Below, in pieces: positions 25,219 through 33,184 of a DNA stretch of 64,000 nt (the stretch's first letter is position 1; every line of letters begins with the position of its first letter). Made by a program: the position numbers and the translations under genes. This DNA comes from JAWXCM01 sp034408745 (GTDB lineage: Bacteria; Acidobacteriota; Terriglobia; Bryobacterales; Bryobacteraceae), in NCBI GenBank assembly GCA_034408745.1, contig JAWXCM010000401.1:1-64000 (forward strand), read 5' to 3'. Under the pieces are notes generated by a model. It ran no database searches. It was not told where the DNA came from and was given only the letters and a program-made list of their open reading frames with translations.

Positions 25219-26520
25219 TCAGACCTTGGTGGGAACGATATACGGAGCGCGATAGTTGCGGGTAAGCATCTTGTTCGCTTCCGGATCGCCCTTTACGGTC
25301 CAGGTCTTTTCATCCCAGTGGAGCGTGCGGCCGAGGCGGTAGGAGATGTTGGCCAGGTGCATCAGCACGCAGGACATGGCGCCTTCCTCGATCTCGGCAT
25401 TCAGGTCTTCGCGTTTGGAGCTGCGGACGGCGGAGATGAAGTTTTCGAAGTGGCGGTCGCGCTCGTTCTTCGCCGATCCGGGCTTCCCGTCGGGGCCCAT
25501 GAAGCTGTAGTACTTGTTGTAGTTGTCGATAACAAGATACCCCTTCGAGCCGTAGAACGTGTTGCCGATCGTGTTGCCCGGGCGGTCGCCGCCGATGCCG
25601 GCTTCGTGGTTGCTGTACCAGTGGCGCAACCCGAACTCCATCACCTTGATCTTGCCGCCGACGTTGAATTCAAACGAGCAGTTCATGGTGTTCGGCGTTT
25701 CCTGATCGTCGTCGAACATGAACTTGCCGCCAATGGCACTGACCTTGGTCGGGTGAACGACGCCGAGGCCCCAGCGCGCGATGTCCACTTCGTGGATGCC
25801 CTGGTTGCCGAGGTCGCCGTTGCCGGTATCCCAGAACCAGTGCCAGTTGTAGTGGAAGCGATTTTTGGTGAACGGACGCAGCGGCGCCGGTCCGGTCCAC
25901 ATATCGTAATCGACACCGGGCGGCACTGGCTCAACCGGCGTCTTGCCGATGGTGTTTCGCGACTTGAAACACAGGCCGCGGGCCATGTAGATGTCGCCGT
26001 ACTCGCCTTCCTTCATCTTCTGAACGGCTTCCTGCAGGGCGGGGGAGGAACGGCTCTGGCTGCCCATCTGCACGCGGCGGTTGTATTTGCGTGCGGCAGC
26101 GATAATCTGCTTCGACTCAAAAACGTTGTGCGAGCAGGGCTTCTCGACGTAGACGTCTTTGCCCGCCTGGACCGCCCAGATGGTCTGCAGGGTATGCCAG
26201 TGGTTCGGGGTCGCGATGGAGACCGCGTCGATGTTCTTGTCCTCAAGCACCTTACGGATGTCCCGGAACATCGGGACGGGCTTTTTGTCCCGCCGCTGCA
26301 GCGCGCCGATAAAACGCTCCGAATGCGAGTCGTCCACGTCGACCAGCGCGGCCAGCGCGACGTTGGGCATGGATGTCCACGCACCCATGTGGCTGTTTCC
26401 GCGACCTCCGCAGCCAACAACGGCAACCCTGACAGTGTCGCTGGGACTCGGGGTCTGGGACCTTGCGGTCTTAATGGCAGCAGTTGCCGCCGAGGTCATC
26501 AGGAAGTAACGCCGGTTCAT
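25219..26520 (-). CDS. Tat-exported Gfo/Idh/MocA-family oxidoreductase
   Basis: A 433-residue NAD(P)-dependent sugar-oxidoreductase-like protein. It starts with a twin-arginine signal (MNRRYFLMTSAATAAI). The Rossmann motif VRVAVVGCGGRGNSH follows, with the conserved EKP motif in VYVEKPCSHNVFE and the C-terminal substrate domain (HEVDIARWGLGV, GTFYGSKGYLVIDNYNK-like). Family members oxidise or reduce sugar alcohols and glycosides, some with a tightly bound cofactor, which explains how exported versions can function. Neighbours DUF1080 and TIM-barrel genes form a recurrent gene set. A SAM-like AGGAGAGCT ribosome site precedes the ATG. Confidence 0.9.
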   Translation of the reverse strand: MNRRYFLMTSAATAAIKTARSQTPSPSDTVRVAVVGCGGRGNSHMGAWTSMPNVALAALVDVDDSHSERFIGALQRRDKKPVPMFRDIRKVLEDKNIDAVSIATPNHWHTLQTIWAVQAGKDVYVEKPCSHNVFESKQIIAAARKYNRRVQMGSQSRSSPALQEAVQKMKEGEYGDIYMARGLCFKSRNTIGKTPVEPVPPGVDYDMWTGPAPLRPFTKNRFHYNWHWFWDTGNGDLGNQGIHEVDIARWGLGVVHPTKVSAIGGKFMFDDDQETPNTMNCSFEFNVGGKIKVMEFGLRHWYSNHEAGIGGDRPGNTIGNTFYGSKGYLVIDNYNKYYSFMGPDGKPGSAKNERDRHFENFISAVRSSKREDLNAEIEEGAMSCVLMHLANISYRLGRTLHWDEKTWTVKGDPEANKMLTRNYRAPYIVPTKV

Positions 26521-26593
26521 AGCTCTCCTTAGCTTCCTCGCGATATATATGCGTTGCAGGAATTATATAAGGCGAGAAGCGGGAGGCGGGAGG

Positions 26594-27226
26594 TTACTTG
26601 TCTGACGCTGTCCGGCGCCACGCAATATTTCGCACGCCGCCTGTCGTCCGGTACGATGCGAAACCGAGCGGTTTGCAGAGGTCCATGTCGTCGAAGCGGA
26701 GCTCCACCTTGCGTCCGGTGTGTTCGATGTCAATGGTCACCGTGTCGTCGATCCAGCCCTGAATGCGGCTGTCCGTAACCAGCAGGCGGAATGCGTACCA
26801 GCGACCCTGCTCAAACTCCCGAGTGGTGGAAGTGTCGTTCTCCGACGCGTCGTTTCCTTCAAGGTTCGACAAACCGACCACGGTTCCGTCCCAGCCTCCG
26901 CTGATCCACGAACAGTATGCCTCCTTGACGGGAAAAACGATGGAGGCGAAGAAGTCCTTGCCCTCGAGCCGCGCGGCTTCATAGCGGATTTCGTAGCCCG
27001 ACTTTGGGAAGTCCCCGCTCCATGTGATTCCCGTGGTGCGACCGTTGCCGAGCCGTATGGCGCCGTCCTTTACGTCCACCGGACCGCGGCCGTCGAACGG
27101 CGTCACTTGCCAGCCCTTCAACGAAGTGCCGTCGAACATCGGGATCCACGCGCCGCCGTCCTGCCCGGCAGCGACGCCCGCGAAACAGGCTGCGAGGGTC
27201 GTGAATCGGCGGCGCGTGATCGGCAT
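26594..27226 (-). CDS. Tat-exported DUF1080 (3-keto-disaccharide hydrolase-type) protein
   Basis: A 210-residue protein with a Tat-like signal (MPITRRRFTTLAACFAGVAAG) and then a concanavalin/laminin-type beta-sandwich of the DUF1080 family. The family signature is IPMFDGTSLKGWQ, followed by DVKDGAIRL and the IDIEHTGRKVELR/GFASYRTTGGVRNIAWR strands near the end. The ATG at 27226 is chosen from a longer open frame because it opens the signal peptide. DUF1080 is now described as a 3-keto-disaccharide hydrolase domain family; activity here is inferred by homology. It lies between a TIM-barrel gene and the oxidoreductase gene on the same strand. Confidence 0.85.
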   Translation of the reverse strand: MPITRRRFTTLAACFAGVAAGQDGGAWIPMFDGTSLKGWQVTPFDGRGPVDVKDGAIRLGNGRTTGITWSGDFPKSGYEIRYEAARLEGKDFFASIVFPVKEAYCSWISGGWDGTVVGLSNLEGNDASENDTSTTREFEQGRWYAFRLLVTDSRIQGWIDDTVTIDIEHTGRKVELRFDDMDLCKPLGFASYRTTGGVRNIAWRRTASDK

Positions 27227-27245
27227 GGCTTCATTGTCAATCGGG

Positions 27246-28145
27246 TCAGATGGCGAAGGCTTTGCGGATCTGACCCAGGAAGGCCACGATCCTCGGCCGG
27301 GGGTCTCCAGGGCCGAGCGCCTCGAAGGGAACGTACCCGCGGTAGCCGGAGCGGTCGATGGCTGCCTTGATTTTCGACAGATCCGTGGGCTCTTCCTTGC
27401 CGTCGCGCCCGACCTGCTCCTTGATCTGCCACGACACGGCGTAGGGCACCAGTTTCGCGATCTCAGCGTACGGGTCACCCTGACGCAGACTGCCGATATC
27501 GAGGATGCAGCCGAACCAGTCCGAGCCAACACCATCGATCAGCCGAATGGTCTCGGCGGCGGTCTTCAGGAAATCGTTGTGATGCTGTACGGCGACCACC
27601 ACCCCGTGCTCCTTGCCGAAGGCGGCGCACTCCTTCATGTCGGCCGTCATCCACGTGAGCGCTTCGTCGAAGCTGTGCCCTTCGGGGCGTTTCCGGCCGG
27701 AGAACACGCGAATCACCGGGGCGCCGAGCTTGCTGGCCACCACAATCCAGTCCTTCACCATCTGAACGTCGGCCTTTCTCGCCGCCGCGTCTGTCACTGC
27801 GAAGTCATTGCGAACGCCCGTGCCACAGATGGCCACGCCGTTCACGAAGGCCTGTCGCTTGAAGGTATAGATGTACTCGTCCGTCGGCACCTTCGGGTAC
27901 CCGGGGAAGTAGTAGCCGGTCGCGTCGAGCGCATCCACGCCCTGGTCGGCGCAGAACCGCACTGCGTCGGCGAGCGTCATGCTGCCATCGCGCAGCGGCT
28001 TGTCGAACGAATATGCGTTCAGCCCGAGCTTCAGTTTGATGCCAGGCTGCCTGGTGACCGGGCCCGCGGCGGCGGCAGGAAGCGCCACCGCGGCGGTCAG
28101 GCTCGCGCTCTGGGTAAAGAAGTTACGCCGAGTGGTGGGGAACAT
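27246..28145 (-). CDS. Tat-exported sugar phosphate isomerase/epimerase-type TIM-barrel protein
   Basis: A 299-residue xylose-isomerase-like TIM-barrel protein (AP endonuclease family 2 fold). The start shows a Tat motif (MFPTTRRNFFTQSASLTAAV). The core shows LKLGLNAYSF, FCADQGVDALDATG, the metal-proximal VVVAVQHHND, SDWFGCILDIGS and YRGYVPFEALGPGDP. Related proteins isomerise or epimerise free or keto-sugars; exported versions commonly sit with DUF1080 and Gfo/Idh/MocA genes. It is the first gene of the leftward set and is divergent from GH127, with a 55-bp intergenic region that must contain both promoters. Confidence 0.85.
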   Translation of the reverse strand: MFPTTRRNFFTQSASLTAAVALPAAAAGPVTRQPGIKLKLGLNAYSFDKPLRDGSMTLADAVRFCADQGVDALDATGYYFPGYPKVPTDEYIYTFKRQAFVNGVAICGTGVRNDFAVTDAAARKADVQMVKDWIVVASKLGAPVIRVFSGRKRPEGHSFDEALTWMTADMKECAAFGKEHGVVVAVQHHNDFLKTAAETIRLIDGVGSDWFGCILDIGSLRQGDPYAEIAKLVPYAVSWQIKEQVGRDGKEEPTDLSKIKAAIDRSGYRGYVPFEALGPGDPRPRIVAFLGQIRKAFAI

Positions 28146-28200
28146 CGTGTTATCAACTTACACCCATATGATCCAATTGCTTGCAGGAGCTCAGGAATAA

Positions 28201-30129
28201 GTGGTGACTTTTCGATCTTCGTGGCTGGCCGTTTGCCTTGTTGCGGGCGCGGCGGCACAACAGGACCAGGCCGTTCTGCATCTGGTAAATACTCCTCAGG
28301 CCAAAGTACGGCCTGTGCCCGTCGCTTCGGTGAAACTGCAGCCGGGCTTTTGGGCGGAGCGGCTCGACGTCAATCGACGCGTGAGCATCCCAACTCTGCT
28401 GAAGCAATTCGAAGACCGGGGCATTCTCGATAATTTTCTGCGCGTTTCGGGGAAAAAGCAGACGCCGCGGAAAGGCCCTCTGTACACCGATTCCGACTTG
28501 TACAAGTGGATGGAAGCAGTCTCGTTTGTGCTGCAGGGCGGTGAGGACGTGCCACTCCGGAGTCAGCTGGACCGGGCCATTGAGATCGTGGCGGCCGCGC
28601 AGGGGTCGGACGGCTACATCAACACGTTCTACAATGCGGAGCGCTCGGGTGAACGCCACACCAACATGAAGGGCGGCCATGAGTTGTACTGCGGCGGGCA
28701 CCTGATTCAGGCGGGCATCGCGTATTATCGTGCGACCGGCAGTCGCAGGCTGCTGGATATTGGTGTGCGATTTGCGGATTATCTGCTCTCGAATTTCGGT
28801 CCGTCGAAGAAGCCCATTTTCGAAGGACACCCGGAGATGGAACTGGCCCTCGTCGAGCTCTACCGAACCACAGGGAAACGGGAATACCTCGACTTCGCGG
28901 GGTATCTGCTGCGCGGCGATTCGGCGCGAATTCCACTGGCGCAAAGGGACCTTGTGTACCTGTTCACCGGCAAGCCGTTTACGGAGCGCACGAAGTTTGA
29001 AGGGCATGCCGTGCGCGCGATGTATGCGGCTTCCGGCGCGACGGACTACTATCTGGAAACCGCGGACGCCGAATTCTGGGACACGCTCCAGCGGCTCTGG
29101 AAAGATGCGGCGGAGGGCAAGACGTACATCACAGGCGGCGTCGGGTCGAGGTCTGTGGGCGAAGCGTTTGGCGAGCCGTACGAGTTGCCGAATCAGCTGG
29201 CATACACCGAAAGCTGCGCCGCCATTGCGTACATGATGTGGAACTTCCGCATGCTGGCGGCTACGGGCGAGGCTCGCTTTGCCGATCAGATGGAGCGCGC
29301 GCTGTACAACGGGGTGAATTCCGGCATGTCGCTCTCGGGCGACATGTATTGTTATCGAAATCCGCTGGAATTAACGGGAAATCCTGAAGATAAGATTCGA
29401 AATCCGTGGTACGACACCACCTGTTGTCCGCCGAATCTGGAGCGTGTGCTGGCGTCGCTGCCGGGCTACATGTATGGCACGTCTAAGGACGGCGTCCTGG
29501 TGCATCTGTATCATTCCAGCGACGTGGAGGCGAAGCTCTGGGACGGCTCGACCGTAAAACTCCGCCAGGAGACGAAGTACCCGTGGGACGGCGATGTCGC
29601 GATTACGGTGGGCACGGCGAAGGAGTTCGCGCTGTCCCTGCGGGTGCCGGCGTGGGCCGGTGGCGCGGTGGTGGAAGTGAACGGGAAAGCGCTGCCAGAG
29701 CGTGCTCGGCCTGAATCCTACTACCGCATCTCCCGAGCGTGGGCTACCGGCGACACCGTCCGTCTCCGCCTGGAGATGAAGCCGCGATTCACGTCGGCCA
29801 ATCCGCGCGTTCGGGACAACATTGGAAAAGTGGCGCTGGAAAGGGGACCGCTGGTGTACTGCCTGGAAGGTGTCGATCAGAAGGTGCCGTTCTGGGAGGC
29901 CGCGGTGATTCCGGGTGGTCCGGTGGCGGAGTTCCGGCACTCGCTGCCCGGGAATCCGGTGGCTTTGCGGGCGAAGGGCGTGGTGCGGGAATCGGGCGGG
30001 GAATTGTACTCGCCGGTGCGAAAGCCCGGGGCGGGGAAGAGCGCCGAGTTGGTGTTCATCCCGTATTACGCGTTTCAAAACCGGGGCGCGACACCAATGC
30101 AGGTTTGGGTCCCGTACTCCCAGCAGTAG
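28201..30129 (+). CDS. GH127 beta-L-arabinofuranosidase (DUF1680 family)
   Basis: A 642-residue protein, GTG start, with a hydrophobic N-terminus (SWLAVCLVAGAAAQ) that fits a signal peptide. The (alpha/alpha)6 catalytic domain carries the full GH127 zinc/nucleophile set: Glu337 and Cys339 in YTESCAAIAYMMWN and the Cys408-Cys409 pair in DTTCCPPNLERVLASLPGYMY. In HypBA1 the equivalent residues bind Zn2+ and provide the Cys nucleophile. The enzyme releases L-arabinose from beta-linked arabinofuranosides. A C-terminal beta-sandwich follows. It heads the rightward glycan-enzyme genes. Confidence 0.93.
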   Translation: MVTFRSSWLAVCLVAGAAAQQDQAVLHLVNTPQAKVRPVPVASVKLQPGFWAERLDVNRRVSIPTLLKQFEDRGILDNFLRVSGKKQTPRKGPLYTDSDLYKWMEAVSFVLQGGEDVPLRSQLDRAIEIVAAAQGSDGYINTFYNAERSGERHTNMKGGHELYCGGHLIQAGIAYYRATGSRRLLDIGVRFADYLLSNFGPSKKPIFEGHPEMELALVELYRTTGKREYLDFAGYLLRGDSARIPLAQRDLVYLFTGKPFTERTKFEGHAVRAMYAASGATDYYLETADAEFWDTLQRLWKDAAEGKTYITGGVGSRSVGEAFGEPYELPNQLAYTESCAAIAYMMWNFRMLAATGEARFADQMERALYNGVNSGMSLSGDMYCYRNPLELTGNPEDKIRNPWYDTTCCPPNLERVLASLPGYMYGTSKDGVLVHLYHSSDVEAKLWDGSTVKLRQETKYPWDGDVAITVGTAKEFALSLRVPAWAGGAVVEVNGKALPERARPESYYRISRAWATGDTVRLRLEMKPRFTSANPRVRDNIGKVALERGPLVYCLEGVDQKVPFWEAAVIPGGPVAEFRHSLPGNPVALRAKGVVRESGGELYSPVRKPGAGKSAELVFIPYYAFQNRGATPMQVWVPYSQQ

Positions 30130-30160
30130 CTCGGTGACGTCCTACGTTATCGTGAAGACC

Positions 30161-31375
30161 ATGCGAGTCCTCTTCCTGGCGTTCGCCGCATTGAGTTGCG
30201 CCGCTTTGCATGCGCAGCCGTCGCAGCTGGATCTGTATCTGATGATCGGCCAGTCCAACATGGCGGGCCGTGGAGTGGCTGGTCCGGAGGATCGCGAACC
30301 CATTCCCGGCGTGTGGGCGCAGGCGAAGGACCTGTCCTGGAAGCCCGCCATGGATCCGCTTCACTATGACAAGCCCGACATCGCAGCGGTCGGCATTGGT
30401 CGATCGTTCGCGCGGGCAGTCGCTGCGGCACGGACTGGTGGTGGGCAGGTCGGGTTGATCCCCGCGGCGTTTGGTGGGTCGGCTCTCGACGAATGGAAGC
30501 CAGGCTCGCTGCATTACACCGAAGCAATTCGACGTACCAAAGCGGCACTGAAGAACGGAACGCTTCGCGGCATTCTTTGGCATCAGGGCGAGGCGGACTC
30601 GAAAGACGAGGCGCTCGCCCGCTCCTATGTACAGCGCTTCGAAGGTTTCATCCGACAGCTTCGCGCCGACCTGAACGCGCCGGATGTTCCGGTGGTTCTC
30701 GGCGAACTCGGCCGCTTCTACCGCAATCGCCCCAACGATGGCGCGAAATACGCGGAGGTGGTAAATGCGCAGCTGATGAAGATCCCCGATACCGTGCCAC
30801 GGACCGCGTTCGTTTCTTCAGAGGGCCTCACGGACAAGGGCGATTCCACGCACTTCGACACGCGCTCTCTCCACGAGTTCGGCGCGCGCTACGCGGCTGC
30901 GTATTTGAAGCTGGTGTCCATGCCCACCGCAAGTCCTGTTGTCGATAACTGGAAAGCCTCCAAGGAGTTCACGCTGGCTGTCGCGCAGAAGATGCCGGAA
31001 GCAGAGTACACATTCCGCCCGGTCGCTGAGGAAATGACGTTCGGCGCACTGATGCTGCATATCGCAATGGCGCAGTCGATTCGTGTTGCGCAGGTGGCGG
31101 GAGTAACCTTGCCCATCGCGCCACCTGCGGGCCGCGTTACGAAGGCGGACATCATGAATGTTCTGGAGAAATCTTTCGACTTCTGCCTCGCCACCATCCC
31201 CAAACTCACGTCTGAGCAACTGGCGCGCGAGCACGAAGTGAACTGGTATGAGAAGAAATCCACGTCGGGCGCGCAGATCGTTACCGCGATGCTGGTCCAC
31301 ACGGCGCACCACCGCGGCCAGGCCGAGGTCTACCTTCGCTTGAAAGGGATCGCACCGCCCACCTACCGGTTCTGA
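30161..31375 (+). CDS. Secreted sialate-O-acetylesterase-like protein fused to DinB domain
   Basis: A 404-residue protein. The signal peptide MRVLFLAFAALSCAALHA is followed by an SGNH/GDSL esterase domain of the SASA (DUF303) type at about residues 22-250: nucleophile Ser32 in MIGQSNMAGRG, the middle motif LWHQGEADSKDE, and the acid/base pair in DSTHFDTRSLHEFGARYA. From about residue 255 a DinB-like four-helix domain follows (NWKASKEFTLAVAQKMPEA, LMLHIAMAQSIRVAQ, VHTAHHRGQAEVYLR) with the three expected His ligands. Start 30161 is chosen for the signal peptide. The esterase probably removes acetyl groups from glycans; the role of DinB, usually a cytoplasmic metal-dependent protein, is unclear here. 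Confidence 0.88.
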   Translation: MRVLFLAFAALSCAALHAQPSQLDLYLMIGQSNMAGRGVAGPEDREPIPGVWAQAKDLSWKPAMDPLHYDKPDIAAVGIGRSFARAVAAARTGGGQVGLIPAAFGGSALDEWKPGSLHYTEAIRRTKAALKNGTLRGILWHQGEADSKDEALARSYVQRFEGFIRQLRADLNAPDVPVVLGELGRFYRNRPNDGAKYAEVVNAQLMKIPDTVPRTAFVSSEGLTDKGDSTHFDTRSLHEFGARYAAAYLKLVSMPTASPVVDNWKASKEFTLAVAQKMPEAEYTFRPVAEEMTFGALMLHIAMAQSIRVAQVAGVTLPIAPPAGRVTKADIMNVLEKSFDFCLATIPKLTSEQLAREHEVNWYEKKSTSGAQIVTAMLVHTAHHRGQAEVYLRLKGIAPPTYRF

Positions 31376-31514
31376 CTCTCGCCGTCGTCTTGGAGAAGCA
31401 CTTGCCCAGGCCGGTCGAGCCGGCGCTCCACCGTCGCGAACCCCTCCGGGGCAACGCGGCATGTTCGGACTCGGCCGACCTTCTCCGTGCGCACCGGTAT
31501 AGAGTAGGGGCAGA

Positions 31515-32801
31515 ATGATCGCCAGCCTTTTCGCGGCTGCCATGCTCCTGATGGCGGCGGATTCGGCGCCACTGGATGTGGCTCCGGTTTGGTCCGCGCA
31601 CCCGGTTGGATTCTCACTCCTGACGCACGGCGGGCACCAGTTCGTCGCGTTTTACTCGGCTGATCGCCAGATGACGGTGGCGGAACGCACCCTGCCGGGC
31701 CGCGTATGGCGCTTCACCAGACTGGATTCGAAACTGGCCTGGGACAGTCACAACTCGCTGACCCTCGCCGTCGATTCCGAGGGCTATCTACACCTGTCGG
31801 GCAACATGCACGTGGTGCCGCTGGTGTATTTTCGCAGCACACGGGCGCTGGACGCGTCGTCGCTGGAACGCGTGCCGTCTATGGTGGGTCGCGATGAAGA
31901 GAAGTGCACGTATCCCGTCTGGTTGAAGAGCGCACGGGGCGAGTTGATCTTCACCTATCGCGACGGCCGCAGCGGATCGGGCAACCAGATCTACAACATC
32001 TACGACGCGAAAGCCCGCACATGGAAGCGACTGCTGGACCAGCCTCTCACCGATGGCCAAGGTCGGATGAATGCGTATTTTCAGGGTCCGCTGCTGGGTC
32101 CCGACGGCTGGTGGCACCTGGTCTGGACGTGGCGAGACACGCCGGACTGCTCCACCAACCACGACCTGTCCTATGCACGCAGCAGGGACCTGACGCACTG
32201 GGAAACCAGCGACGGCCGTCTTTTGCCCCTGCCCATCAAACTCGAAACGGCGGAGATCGTGGACCGCGTGCCGGTGAAGGGCGGCATGATCAACGGCAAC
32301 ACGAAAATTGGGTTCGATTCGCAGAACCGCGTGGTCATCGCGTATCACAAATTCGACGAGAAGGGCTTCACCCAGATCATGCTGGCGCGGCGGGAAAAGG
32401 ACGGCTGGAAAACGACGCAGGTCTCGGACTGGCAGTATCGCTGGGATTTTCAGGGCGGGGGGACGATTCCTTTCGAGATCACACACGGCGCGGTTTCGAC
32501 CGGCGGTCGGGGGAGGCTGCGCCTGTCGTTCCGGCATGAGAAGTACGGCTCGGGGGAATGGACGCTGGATGACGCGACGCTTCGCCCTGTCGCTACGGGG
32601 GCGCGCAGCCCGGGCAGCATTCCCGCGGCGTGGAATGACGTGGAATCCTCATTTTCCGGAATGCGTGTGAACGTCACTCCTGGTTCTGGCGACGGTCGCT
32701 ACTACCTGCGCTGGGAAACGCTGGGTCCCAACCGCGACCGGCCTCGCCCGCCGCCGCTGCCCGAGCCGACCATGCTCCGTGTCCTCGAGTTACCCAGGTA
32801 G
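31515..32801 (+). CDS. Secreted BNR_4 repeat protein (beta-propeller)
   Basis: A 428-residue protein with a signal peptide (MIASLFAAAMLLMAAD) and a seven-bladed-propeller-type body of the BNR_4 family. Recognisable segments: WDSHNSLTLAVDSEGYLHL, GRDEEKCTYPVWLKS, LIFTYRDGRSGSGNQIYN and HLVWTWRDTPDCSTNHDLSYA, with repeated Asp-box-like turns. Relatives include uncharacterised glycan-active proteins and polysaccharide lyases; an exact activity cannot be assigned. The 139 bp upstream, after the esterase-DinB gene, show no gene. Its 3' end overlaps the convergent small gene by 12 bp. Position among GH127, esterase and GH62 suggests polysaccharide breakdown. Confidence 0.83.
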   Translation: MIASLFAAAMLLMAADSAPLDVAPVWSAHPVGFSLLTHGGHQFVAFYSADRQMTVAERTLPGRVWRFTRLDSKLAWDSHNSLTLAVDSEGYLHLSGNMHVVPLVYFRSTRALDASSLERVPSMVGRDEEKCTYPVWLKSARGELIFTYRDGRSGSGNQIYNIYDAKARTWKRLLDQPLTDGQGRMNAYFQGPLLGPDGWWHLVWTWRDTPDCSTNHDLSYARSRDLTHWETSDGRLLPLPIKLETAEIVDRVPVKGGMINGNTKIGFDSQNRVVIAYHKFDEKGFTQIMLARREKDGWKTTQVSDWQYRWDFQGGGTIPFEITHGAVSTGGRGRLRLSFRHEKYGSGEWTLDDATLRPVATGARSPGSIPAAWNDVESSFSGMRVNVTPGSGDGRYYLRWETLGPNRDRPRPPPLPEPTMLRVLELPR

Positions 32802-33119
32802 AGCCATGTAGTCGGGGCCTTCGCGTCCCAGGAGCAGTTCGGTGTGTTCGATGCACGCGGCGCGCACTTCGGCCAGCGCGGCCAGGTCAGGATCGGTGCG
32901 GTATCGCTGAAAGGCGTCGAGGTCGGGAAAACTGACGATGTGAACCTCGCGCATCGGGGGCTGTTCATTCACCACGACGGTGCGCTGGATCCTGCCCTCA
33001 TAGCGCGCCATGATGCCGGCCGCCTTCGCCTCATATGCCCGGAACTGTTCCAGCGCACCGCGGCGCGGGGTGAGGATGGCGACTATCACCAGGCGAACGT
33101 GTATGGCATCCGTCGACAA
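32790..33119 (-). CDS. DUF1330-like dimeric alpha-beta-barrel protein
   Basis: A 109-residue protein with the DUF1330/NIPSNAP-like ferredoxin-type fold: LVIVAILTPRRGALEQFRAYE, IQRTVVVNEQPPMREVHIVSFPDLDAFQRYRTDPD and a short C-terminal helix. Such small proteins form dimers and are often of unknown enzymatic or antibiotic-biosynthesis-monooxygenase-like nature. It is convergent with the BNR_4 gene (12-bp overlap) and divergent from GH62. Confidence 0.82.
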   Translation of the reverse strand: MSTDAIHVRLVIVAILTPRRGALEQFRAYEAKAAGIMARYEGRIQRTVVVNEQPPMREVHIVSFPDLDAFQRYRTDPDLAALAEVRAACIEHTELLLGREGPDYMALPG

Positions 33120-33135
33120 TGGAGTTATCTTATCC

Positions 33136-33149
33136 TGCGAACGCTTTCA
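33136..33149 (+). promoter_or_regulatory. LacI-operator-like palindrome upstream of GH62
   Basis: TGCGAACGCTTTCA matches the LacI/GalR consensus TGNAANCGNTTNCA at nine of ten fixed positions (one mismatch, G for A at position 4). It lies 36 bp upstream of the GTG start of the GH62 gene in the divergent gap with DUF1330. One-mismatch sites are expected about twice by chance in 64 kb, so only the location makes it interesting. Confidence 0.4.
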
Positions 33150-33184
33150 GTCATGCGCAGAATGCACCGAAGCGAGGTCGGCGA

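Noticed and set aside
24961..26532. Long open frame (523 codons) on the plus strand
   Set aside because: It is antisense to the clear Gfo/Idh/MocA and TIM-barrel genes, is rich in Arg/Ala/Val/His of GC-shadow type, and shows no family motif.
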